NCBI RefSeq assembly: GCF_032854445.1
Contig: NC_088305.1
Location: 20,137,717 to 20,201,716 of the forward strand
Direction: 5' to 3'
Source of the DNA: Liolophura sinensis
Taxonomy: Eukaryota; Mollusca; Polyplacophora; Chitonida; Chitonidae
Length of the DNA: 64,000 bases
Shown here: piece by piece, positions 54,001 to 64,000 of the stretch
Layout of the letters: every line of letters begins with the position of its first letter
How positions within the stretch are numbered: the stretch's first letter is position 1
Translations under genes and position numbers: made by a program
Notes under the pieces: model-generated
Database searches by the model: none
Seen by the model: the letters and a program-made list of their open reading frames with translations, nothing else
Told to the model about the DNA's origin: nothing

Positions 54001-54870
54001 GTGATGCCTACTTCGATTTTTAGATATCTTTTACTTTAAGGAAAAAAATCATTTGGTCTAAGCGCCATGAAGGTAGCTGTTATACATGTAGTTGTGATAG
54101 TTTAATTTATGGTGTTAGGATGTCTTTTTTCTAAACTTTAGAAAATAAATGCTCCAATAAAACATATTCTTAACAAAAAAGAAACCTCACATGTGTTACT
54201 TTATGTTCCAAATATATTACCATATATACAGAACAAAGTGTTGTTGCTAGTGGATAAATTTGGTTTATGGGCGTAAAAAACCGGAACAGGTATTAAGGTG
54301 CGCTTAGTGCACCATCTAATCTCAACAGTAGCATGACGGTCACTTTTTGATTTCACAGGGACAAGCCATCTGTATTGGAGCGCGTATGCCCTCTCTAGCA
54401 TTCACGACAACAAGGCAACGTTGTCTCAGTGACTGAACGCAGCATTAGAAAAACAAAACGCGGATGAGATCAATAAATACATGACACAAAAAGGTAACAT
54501 ATTTTCCAATAATTTTTATTCTTCCATATACTAAAACAAGACAACATCCATAGATAATTCGTTTTTTCTTATAAAAGTCATCTTTCATGGCTGGTTAACC
54601 TTATTGGTCGCGTGATCTATGTGCATCGCAAAAATTTCAGTGAAAGCGACATAGGTGGTGTAATGCTCAGAGTAGTTGACAAAACGAAATCAGACACCCC
54701 GGTTGTCCTCTTGAATTGTCTCCACGTTGAACTCGTTCATGAAAATGATGACCCGCACAGGTTATTCACAGGGTTGCTGTCTTCTGCGGTGTATAGTGTC
54801 GCAGAAATATTTCACCTGTGCGCCCGTCTTTTCTCCCCCGAGATGGGATGCCCGTCTTCAGCTGGATTGT

Positions 54871-55696
54871 TTACTTGGCAACGTTTCCCAAAAACCTCTC
54901 CATCCAGGCTTCCAGGCACTGCTTCTCCTGCTGACGTTTAGGGTTCTCCATGGGTGTGCCGGGGATAGACAGCTCTGCTTTGTACACGTCTGTGAGGTCA
55001 GGTGCTTGACGGGGACCTTTTGCTGCCTTTGGGCGTTGTCGACTGGTTGGATCGAACTCATGATTGCTTGCCTTTGGCGCCTCAAGATGTTCTGGGAATG
55101 CCGCTTGAAGCTTTTCCTGAGAGACAGTAGGGATGTTTCGTGAGGGTCTTGAGGGTCGTGATGCCTTTTTGGCCACGGATCCTTCACTCCAGGCATTGTG
55201 AAGAACAGTGGGCTTAGGTTTTCGTGTGTACTCATTGGGCAACACTGACCGGGTTCGGGAAACTTCCGGTCTCGGGGGAGAGGCAGAGGACCAATAATAT
55301 GTCAGACTTACGTCATCTTCCAGATCATCTTTAGATAAGTCATCTTCAGTGCTAGTATTCCCTCCCAAGCTTGACGTTTTTTGTGTTCTCTTCAAGAGGA
55401 TTTGGTGTGTTCACAGGGGTACAGTTGTCCAGTCGTCCATCAGACATGTCAGGAAGGTATTCCGAAGACGAAATGCTCTGTACTTCCAGCAGGCTATCTT
55501 CGGTCCTGAAGTACAGTGGTGTTTCTTCACCTCCCAGGGCGCTTAGGGTCCTTATGAACAGAACTGGTTCTTTCTTTTCGTTGATGGTTTGTTTCTTGAC
55601 TTTTTTCTTCCACCAGGTTGTGACAAACTTAATTTCCCGTCTTCTGGTGACAATTTCCTCAGCAGTTGTGGCTACTTTTGACGTTTTACATCCCAT
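54871..55696 (-). pseudogene. MGCKTSK protein gene, copy 1, one frameshift
   Basis: The start MGCKTSK gives Gly2 and Ser6 for N-myristoylation and Cys3 for palmitoylation, so a membrane-anchored protein is likely (inference). The first part runs through REIKFVTTWWKKKVKKQ and LFIRTLSALGGEE to PNPLEENTK. The frame then shifts at a six-T run (55,377-55,382, plus strand) and continues through DDLSKDDLEDDVSLTYYW, KPTVLHNAWSEGSVAKKASR and ends CLEAWMERFLGNVAK. Removing one base of that run makes 825 nt, a 274-residue protein, so the break may be an assembly error rather than decay. I do not know the family. An upstream in-frame ATG at 55,732 exists, but the acylation motif favours 55,696. Confidence 0.6.
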
Positions 55697-56098
55697 GTCG
55701 CATGTGATCAGTCGCCTCAGTGTGTGCAGCACGTCAGTTCACGCTAGAGAGAACTGCAGAAGTAATGACGCTGTGTTTGTGACGTCACAGTCACACCCCG
55801 TCATGTCGTGTATCATTGCTCGGCACAAAACACATTCCCACTCCAGAGCTGAAGTATTATTTGGTATCTCCGTCAGAAGTTCCTCTTACGTGCACGTTTA
55901 CTTGAAATGATAACAAATATACGGGAAAATTTTCTCCGTATATACTTTTTGGATGCTAAACTGTACATTGTGCTGAATGTGTCCGCGTAACGTTTGTTTC
56001 CAGGGCTGTAATGTGACCTGGCGCGCTAAGCAACGTCACGATGGTGACGTTCGGTAAACGTCGGTAATCATCGGCTCCACGTATATGAGGGAGATCAA

Positions 56099-56310
56099 TG
56101 GCTGATTCCACAAGACATTTCTGACCTGGGTCAAAACTTCAAACGTTATCACAATGGTTAGTATTCGGGAATGGAAGATGAAATTTTGACACCTTTTGTC
56201 TCAGGATAACATTCATGACGTGGTCAAAATTTTAATTTACAGGACCACAACATAAGCTCTAGAATCATATTTCAGTACTGTCAAAACTGACTTTTTATGG
56301 AACTGGCCCC
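56099..56310. mobile_element. MITE, CCACAAA family (also at 62,752-62,965)
   Basis: Left GGCTGATTCCACAAGACATT then TCTGAC; right, reversed, GGGCCAGTTCCATAAAAAGT then CAG. About 210 bp. Confidence 0.65.
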
Positions 56311-56669
56311 TGGCTGGTTCCCTCGCCTTGTTGGCGCTAGTCACATTCAAGGAACGCAGAACACGTCAGTGAACAAACTAGAGGTAGATGACTTTGAAAC
56401 ATTAAAGCACTCTTTTAACTAAACAACATGTTCAGATTAGGTCATGTGAGTTTAAATGAAGACTGTCTCGTGTAATTAGGTTCCATTAGGCTGTAAATTG
56501 CCCACCCACACGGCAAATGATGGTTGGCAGGAAAATTCCATGCCGACATTCGGCAAACGTCGGTTTTATGAGGATCTGTCACCAAACGCACAGGACGACG
56601 ACGTCATTTCATTGACGTCAAATGCTCCTTTTCCAGCTCATCATGATGACGTCACATTAAACAAAGCAC

Positions 56670-56775
56670 GAGTGAGTGTGATTGAGTGTTTGATGTTTAA
56701 CGTCGTACTTAACAATTCTTCACTCATATGCCGACGAAAGAGTCCTTAGAGTGCATGTAATGTGTCCCACAGTAC
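56670..56775 (-). mobile_element. SINE-B 3' fragment (also at 63,540-63,645)
   Basis: Reverse of the SINE-B tail: GTTTAACGTCGTACTTAACA and TCCTTAGAGTGCATGTAATG. Confidence 0.65.
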
Positions 56776-57131
56776 GACGCTATATTAGAAACTGATACAA
56801 AGAGATTATCATAACAGTGCGTGATCCTTGGTTGTATATCAGCATCGAGTTATCTGAGGTTAGGGCTCGGTTGATATAACAGTCCGACCTCAGACAACGA
56901 GATGTGGATATAACTTCACGGATCAAGCATTGTATGATTTTCTGTTTATCAAATACCTCTTTATTCAAAATGTTTTTTACTGAAATGAATTCAACACCTT
57001 TTATCAGATATATTGTTCATCAGTAACATTCGGATATGACTGTGTGCGGAAACAGACTCGTACGTTTATATGCAAATTCCAATGGCATGTACCAACCAGA
57101 TTGCGTGCATGTGTTGCCACCACGTGATCGG

Positions 57132-58165
57132 GCAAATACAGATCCTGGAGGATGAAGAGACAAGTTTTAGTTTCACTGGTTTAATGATCGCCAACTGAAA
57201 TGTCATTGAAAATACCTCCATTTTGGTATGAATGTGAAACAGTACAATACAACACAATTTTAGACTCATGGCACTTGCGCAATGGATATATCAAATTAAT
57301 ATAATACTTGAATATTCTCTCTCTCTCTCTAACACGGACTTGCTAGTACAGGTAGGCCTACTCTGCATATACATTATGATGATACTAGTCTTTATATTGA
57401 CCTTTATAACTGTACTGTGTCGTGACTTTACCACTAACACATTACTGCTGTTAATACTCAGTACTGATTATCCCACAGGTATAAAAATGTGGAATTATTC
57501 GTTCCCTCTTCATAACGCAATACACTACTATGTCAAATATACGGTAGTGTACTTGTATGACAACTTAACTGCGTTCTTACTATTTTGCTTCATAACAAAA
57601 CAGCATTAATATTACCAGGAAAATGATAGTAATACAAGATTCTGTGTGTGAATTACAAACACCATATCACCAAACCCTATTCTGTATTAACTTGTGACAT
57701 TTCTGTGTATAGAAGTTGTTGCTTGCTAAAATAGAGTTTAGGTATAAAGGGAGACTACTCTTCACTTAGTGCACGTGGTCACGCCAAAGTTATGTCCATT
57801 GATTACAACTCCACACAAATCAGTGTACCCTAGCTCTATAATATAGTAATGACTGCCAGGTGTATGTTACTATCCAGTAAGGAACTATCGCTAAGGGCTA
57901 AGTGTCTTTACTATTACCGTAATTAAATTGTTACAATCGCTTATATACAGCTTACACTGACACTATCGTGTTTAACGTCTTGGTCACCCGGTATGTTCAA
58001 GATCAACATTTCTAGACGCAGAGAAATGTGGCGATATGGGCTAGTTTAGGTCTACTACTAGCCCAAAGCTAAGCTGGACGATCCTACCGTAACGTCCAGC
58101 TTCGGTCATATACACGTCCACGTTTCGGACAATCCCTTAAAAAGAACAAAAATCCGGCTTTAACA
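57132..58165. other. Unique spacer between the two duplication copies; no gene seen
   Basis: AT-rich, with (TC)n at about 57,318-57,332. The 113-codon open frame at 57,268 is hydrophobic by composition only. Confidence 0.5.
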
Positions 58166-58229
58166 CTAAATTTAACACGTTATTTTTTTTTGAGCGAATG
58201 CACACCAATATGGCGGATGTAATGCTTAC

Positions 58230-58299
58230 CTTGGCCACCAGCGAGCGCTGTCAACAGACACACAGCTGCCACAAGATGGGGTATGGATAGGGATAACAT
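58230..58299 (-). CDS. Second copy of the signal-peptide exon (possible alternative first exon)
   Basis: Same length and donor (CCAAG|GTAAGC) as 52,039-52,108. Codes for the same 23 residues except Ala for Pro at position 20. No copy of exons 2-3 lies downstream of it before 52,108, so it could only splice to 47,674 or be non-functional. Confidence 0.55.
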
Positions 58300-59158
58300 T
58301 TCCAGCCGGAAAATGCGAGATAAAGATAAGAATTTATTTTTGTTGCAGGGTAGGTGTCCCGATTTAGGTAGAGGACATGTTTAAACATGATATTGCCCGA
58401 GGGGCTTGTGAGAAATGCACTGAGGAATTTAAATCTATTAAAAACTATATATGTTAGGCCTATTGCTCTCTATAAACTGCTGTGTACTAGTGGTACACGG
58501 TGTTGTGGCAAAATTGCGCTTCCGCATAATTTTATGTGCCTTGTGTAATTCACATAGCACGTCCACATTGACTTGTGGATATGTACAATCGTTTATAGAG
58601 AGTGCCCTGGTCGATCTACAACAGACCGGTAGGCGTTCAGACCACCGGTGAGAATGGTGATGTGACATATGTTGACCTATATAGTTAGAAGGACTGATAA
58701 CCTGTGTATTTCTACAAAAATTATGTCATTAGGAGGAGGTCTAAATTACAAATGTTACAGTCCAATAACTTAGTTATGGAATCTGCTCAGTCATTAAAGA
58801 ATATATTGTTACAAGAAAGGCAAGCATAAGACCAAATTGAATGTACATATGTAAATAGGTTTCCTTCCACCATAATGCTGACCGCCGTCGTATAAGTGAA
58901 ATATTCTTGACTACGGCGTAAAACACTAATGAAATAAATAAATAAATCATATGTAAATGGACAATACGCATTTATCGCAAGGAAAGATGTATTTGACGGG
59001 CCATGATATCCGCAAATACATCAGTAAAGAGGGAGTAAAGAGGGAGTGACCTGCGGATAATCCTGACAAGGTGTCCCCTGGGCTCCCCGACGTTTCCGCC
59101 CATCATATTGCCGTCCACCCGTCGTGTAAGTGAAATATATTCTTAAGCATGGACAGGG

Positions 59159-59398
59159 TTTCCATGTTTATATATTCCTATATACGATAACTGTAATTAT
59201 CAACAGCTGTACATACGTCGTACATCTAGACATAAGAGTTTCCATGTTTATATATTCCTATATACGATAACTGTAATTATCAACAGCTGTACAAACGTCG
59301 TACATCTAGACATAAGAGTTTCCATGTTTATATATTCCTATATACGATAACTGTAATTATCAACAGCTCTACATACGTCGGACATCTAGACATAAGAG
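59159..59398. repeat. 80-bp tandem triplicate, only in duplication copy 2
   Basis: Three nearly identical units beginning TTTCCATGTTTATATATTCC and ending CATCTAGACATAAGAG. Confidence 0.95.
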
Positions 59399-61512
59399 GG
59401 TCTTTAACTCTGCTGCTAAATTAATCAAACTGAAGTAAAACAAATGGTTTGATACACAATAATACAGTACAATGTACGGCTAATGACATTAAATTGATGC
59501 AGATATACGAATATCTATGTAAGATAAAAGTCAATTGGCTTTTTACTTGGTGATCTGAAAGGTTATCTGAAAGGCCACAGCCCGCGTGGCCTATAGACGA
59601 CGCCAGGACCCTCGCTTATTGAGCTGAAATGTTAGCTCCGCTGACTAGCGACTCCCCTCTAGCCTTTCCACAAAAGCTTTGACGTTCTCCGCCCCTAAAC
59701 AGATGTTAACCATTCGCCTTTAATTTATAAAGAAGACGTGTGATCTTTGATATCACTACATGTACACCAAAAAAAGTAATCTGCTAATTTTAACAGAAAA
59801 TCTGTTAAGTGGTGCTAGATTGTTTTCTGTGATTTTACAACAACAGTGTCTCATATTCAACATAATATCATGTGAGTCTAATACATCGTTTAGGTCGGTT
59901 TGACAAAAAAATATGAGATACACATGTGAATATTTAACAGAATATTTACAGAATACATTCTAGCATCAACAGGTTATTTTTGTGGAGAGTATATCATACC
60001 TTACCACCAATAGGAAATACGCCCCAGAACAACCTGAAGTACACCTTCATGTATGTATTGTGAAGCGCCACTGCAGGAGAGTAGAGGCAATGGATGTAAA
60101 AGATTTGACGCAGGAACTACTCTGATAAATTCACGCAAGTTTGCGTGCGGATCGGATGAAAAAATGTAAAAATCGTTTATAGCGATAAAGTGAAAGAAAG
60201 CCAAAATATGAAGTAAGGTTCATCATACGGACAACTGAAAACTATGCGTAAAAATGCCTTCATTTATATTTTCACACTTTTTTTGTGTGTTGAAAGGCAT
60301 TCAAATATGTGAATATTATGGTGGGCTTACTGAGCCGTACTAATGGTATCTAGGGACTCTGACGTCACATCACCTTTTTTCCTGATGTTCACCAGAAGAA
60401 GGAATTTTTGCGAACATTATGTCAGTAATTTTATACTAATGGGTAAAAAGAGTTATTGTAACATTCAGTGTCGTGATTAGAGGTCGGAAAAACTTCCTGT
60501 GACGTCAGAGTTCCCCAACTTTGATAGTATGGTCCATCAAGCCCACCTTAGAATTCAAATGTTTGAACGCCTTTAACTCTTTTCACAAAAGTGTAAAAAA
60601 TAAATGAAAGTATATTTGTGCACAGTTTTAAGTGGTCTCCTTAGCGATGCCTACTTCGATTTTAGATATCTTTTACTTTAAGGAAAAAAATCTTTTGGTC
60701 TAAGCGCCATGAAGGTAGCTGTTATACATGTAGTTGTGATAGTTTAATTTATGGTGTTAGGATGTCTTTTTTCTAAACTTAGAAAATAAATGCTCCAATA
60801 AAACATATTCTTAACAAAAGAGAAACCTCACATGTGTTACTTTATGTTCCAAATATATTACCATATATACAGAACAAAGTGTTGTTGCTAGTGGATAAAT
60901 TTGGTTTATGGGCGTAAAAAACGGAACAGGTATTAAGGTGCGCTTAGCGCACCATCTAATCTCAACAGTAGCATGACGGTCACTTTTTGATTTCACAGGG
61001 ACAAGCCATCTGTATTGGAGCGCGTATGCCCTCTCTAGCATTCACGACAACAAGGCAACGTTGTCTCAGTGACTGAACGCAGCATTAGAAAAACAAAACG
61101 CGGGATGAGATCAATAAATACATGACACAAAAAGGTAACATATTTTCCAAAAATTTTTATTCTTCCATACACTAAAACAAGACAACATCCATAGATAATT
61201 CGTTTTTCTATAAAAGTCATCTTTTCCTGGCTGGTTAACCTTACTGGCCGCGTGATCTATGTGCATCGCAACAATTTCAGTGAAAGCGACATAGGCGGTG
61301 TACTTCTCAGAATAGTTGACAAAACGAAATCAGACACCCCGGTTGTTCTCTTGAATTGTCTCCACGTTAAACTCGTTCATGAAAATGATGACCCCACACA
61401 CGTTATTCACAGGGTTGCTGTCTTCTGCGGTGTATAGTGTTGCAGAAATATTTCACCTGTGGCGCCCGTCTTTTCTCCCCCGAGATGGGATGCCCGTCTT
61501 CAGCTGGATTGT

Positions 61513-62344
61513 TTACTTGGCAACGTTTCCCAAAAACCTCTCCATCCAGGCTTCCAGGCACTGCTTCTCCTGCTGACGTTTAGGGTTCTCCATGGGTGTG
61601 CCGGGGATAGACAGCTCTGCTTTGTACACGTCTGTGAGGTCAGGTGCTTGACGGGGACCTTTTGCTGCCTTTGGGCGTTGTCGACTGGTTGGATCGAACT
61701 CCATGATTGCTTGCCTTTGGCGCCTCAAGATATTCTGGGAATGCCGCTTGAAGCTTTTCCTGAGAGACAGTAGGATGTTTCGTGAGGGTCTTGAGGGTCG
61801 TGATGCCTTTTTGGCCACGGATCCTTCACTCCAGGCATTGTGAAGAACAGTTGGGCTTAGGTTTTCGTGTGTACTCATTGGGCAACACTGACCGTGTTCG
61901 GGAAACTTCCGGTCTCGGGGGAGAGGCAGAGGGACCAATAATATGTCAGACTTACGTCATCTTCCAGATCATCTTTAGATAAGTCCATCTTCAGTGCTAG
62001 TATTCCCTTCCAAGCTTGACGTTTTTTAGTGTTCTCTTCAAGAGGATTTGGTGTGTTCACAGGGGTACAGTTGTCCAGACGCCCATCAGACATGTCAGGA
62101 AGGTATTCCGAAGACGGAAATGCTCTGTACTTCCAGCAGGCTATCTTCGGTCCTGAAGTACAGTGGTGTTTTCTTCACCTCCCAGGGCGCTTAGGGTCCT
62201 TGTGAACAGAACTGGTTCTTTCTTTCGTTGATGGTTTGTTTCTTGACTTTTTTTCTTCCACCAGGTTGTGACAAACTTAATTTCCCGTCTTCTGGTGACA
62301 ATTTCCTCAGCAGTTGTGGCTACTTTTGACGTTTTACATCCCAT
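61513..62344 (-). pseudogene. MGCKTSK protein gene, copy 2, several frameshifts
   Basis: Start MGCKTSKVATTAEE and end CLEAWMERFLGNVAK are identical to copy 1. In between, at least five 1-bp indels change the frame, for example an extra T in the run near 62,250 and in TGGTGTTTTC near 62,168. Either a dying duplicate or a poorly resolved haplotype. Confidence 0.6.
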
Positions 62345-64000
62345 GTCGCATGTGATCAGTCGCCTCAGTGTGTGCAGTACGTCAGTTCACGCTATAGAGA
62401 ACTGCAGAAGTAATGACGCGGTTTTTGTGACGTCACAGTCACGCCGCCGTCATGTCTTGTATCATTGCTCGGCACAAAACACATTCCCACTCCAGAGCTG
62501 AAGTATTATTTGGTATCTCCGCCAGAAGTTCCTCTTAGGTGCACGTTTACTTGAAATGATAACAAAATATACGGCAAAATTTTCTCCTTATATGCTTTTT
62601 GGATGCTAAACTGTACATTGTGCTGAATGTGTCCGCGTAACGTCTGTTTCCAGGGCTGTAATGTGACCTGGCGCGTCTAAGCAACGTCACGATGGTGACG
62701 TTCGGTAAACGTCGGTAATCATCGGCTCCGCGTATATGAGGGAGATCAATTGGCTGATTCCACAAGACATTTCTGACCAGGGTCAAAACTTCAAACGTTA
62801 TCACAATGTTTAGTATTCGGTAATGGAAGATGAAATTTTGACACTTTTGTCTCAGGATAACATTCATGGACGTGGTCAAATTTTAATTTACAGGACTACA
62901 AAATAAGCTCTAGAATCATATTTTAGTATTGTCAAAACTGACTTTTTATGGAACTGGCCCCTGGCTGGTTTCCCTCCCCTTGTTGGCACTAGTCACATTT
63001 CAAGGAACGCAGAACACGTCAGTGAACCAAACTAGAGGTAGATGACTTGAAACATTAAAGCACTCTTTTAACTAAACAACATGTTCAGATTAGGTCATGT
63101 TGAGCTTAAATGAAGTCTGTTTCGTATGTAAACGAAAATGGAACAAATTCTATTTCATATACGGTTTGCAATTTTTCACAAAATCGAGCTTACCTTACGA
63201 TTTGGGTCTATTTTTGTTCAGCTCTGGTAGTGTGTTTACCACAAATCGCATCGCGTTGAACGGGATTTAAAGATTCAATTTTTTCAGATGAAAAATCAAG
63301 TATATAAATCACATATGTATAACGTTGGTTCTATGCACGTAACTTTTGTTCCATTAGGCTGTAAATTGCCCACCCACACGGCAAATGATGGTTGGCAGGA
63401 AAATTCGATGGCGACATTCGGCAAACGTCGGTTTTATGAGGATCTGTCACAAACGCACAGGACGATGACGTCATTTCATTAACGTCAAATGCTCCTTTTC
63501 CAGCTCATCATGATGACGTCACATTAAACAAAGAACGATTGAGTGTGATTGAGTGTTTGATGTTTAACGTCGTACTTAACAATTCTTCACTCATATGCCG
63601 ACGAAAGAGTCCTTAGAGTGCATGTAATGTGTCCCACAGTACGACGCTATATTAGAAACTGATACAAAGAGATTATCATAACAGTGCGTGATCCTTGATT
63701 GTATATCAGCATCGAGTTATCTGAGGTTAGGGCTCGGTTGATATAAAAGTCTGACCTCAGACAACGAGATGTGGATATAACTTCACGGATCAAGCATTGG
63801 TATGATTTTCTGTTTATCACATACCTCTTTATTCAAAATGTTTTTTTACTGAAATGAATTCAACACCTTTTATCAGATATATTGTTTATCAGTAACATTG
63901 GGATATGAAAGTGTGCGGAAACAGACTCGTACGTTTATATGCAAATCCCAATGGCATGTATCAACCAGATTGCGTGCATGTGTTGCCACCACGTGATCGG

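Larger units (their letters stand above)
51972..57131. repeat. Segmental duplication, copy 1
   Basis: Colinear with 58,166-64,000 from CTAAATTTAACACGTTAT to CACGTGATCGG. Differences are substitutions, many 1-bp indels and two larger insertions in copy 2. Both copies may continue: copy 2 runs off the window. Confidence 0.95.
58166..64000. repeat. Segmental duplication, copy 2 (runs off the window)
   Basis: Same order of features as copy 1. Copy-2-only sequence: an 80-bp triplicate plus about 245 bp at 59,157-59,645, and about 225 bp at 63,125-63,348. Confidence 0.95.

Noticed and set aside
54201-54401. 66-codon minus-strand frame conserved in both duplication copies
   Set aside because: Copy 2 shifts frame after about 38 codons and the conservation is no higher than in neighbouring non-coding DNA.
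54612-54941. 109-codon plus-strand open frame opposite the MGCKTSK gene
   Set aside because: Overlaps the end of the minus-strand coding region as a shadow; its copy at 61,252 breaks early.
57268-57609. 113-codon hydrophobic open frame
   Set aside because: AT-rich DNA gives hydrophobic residues by composition. No homology, splice context or duplicate was seen.

Overview
The window is animal nuclear DNA. It has split genes with canonical GT/AG introns, tRNA-derived SINEs with target-site duplications, MITEs, many minisatellites and two long satellite arrays. The SINE types and the gene style fit a marine lophotrochozoan, most likely a mollusc; that assignment is inference. No bacterial operons, CRISPR arrays or viral genes were seen.

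1-18.9 kb (minus strand): the 5' half of a USP40-type ubiquitin-specific protease. Sixteen coding exons were joined by eye, all in frame, giving 638 codons plus 1 nt; the rest lies beyond base 1. The introns carry SINEs, MITEs and at least five minisatellites. The start codon at 18,894 faces a promoter region containing a CTCF-like motif.

19.6-24.7 kb: a three-level nest. An old SINE with a 12-bp target duplication is split by a 4.85-kb DNA transposon. The transposon has inverted ends starting GGGGGTCATTCTACC, about ten internal GTCAACWAYGTTACC-like repeats near both ends, and a degraded gene for an 'HGKG' DDE-like protein. A second, younger SINE sits inside the transposon. This is the best candidate in the window for an under-described element. 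Next to it (25.1-26.8 kb) is a decayed copy of another repeat-associated protein with a DTDV motif.

27-31.5 kb: SINEs, a 20-22 bp minisatellite and otherwise nothing recognised.

31.5-40.0 kb (plus strand): a TATA-box gene of five small exons encoding a 64-residue secreted peptide with eight cysteines in its mature part. A TTAA-flanked MITE ends 32 bp before its last exon.

40-46.4 kb: a 16-bp minisatellite, a MITE, a 1.86-kb satellite of thirty-two 58-bp units, and SINEs.

46.5-52.1 kb (minus strand): a three-exon gene for a 118-residue secreted six-cysteine protein of unknown family. Its large first intron contains a 3.3-kb satellite of 84-bp units that becomes a two-unit higher-order repeat at one end. 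Its 3' UTR has a strong hairpin.

52-64 kb: a segment of at least 5.2 kb present twice (51,972-57,131 and 58,166-64,000). Each copy carries the signal-peptide exon of the previous gene and an upstream gene on the same strand for a protein starting MGCKTSK, predicted to be N-acylated. Copy 1 of that gene has one frameshift; copy 2 has several. This is either a real tandem duplication that makes alternative first exons, or two divergent haplotypes wrongly kept in tandem by the assembly.
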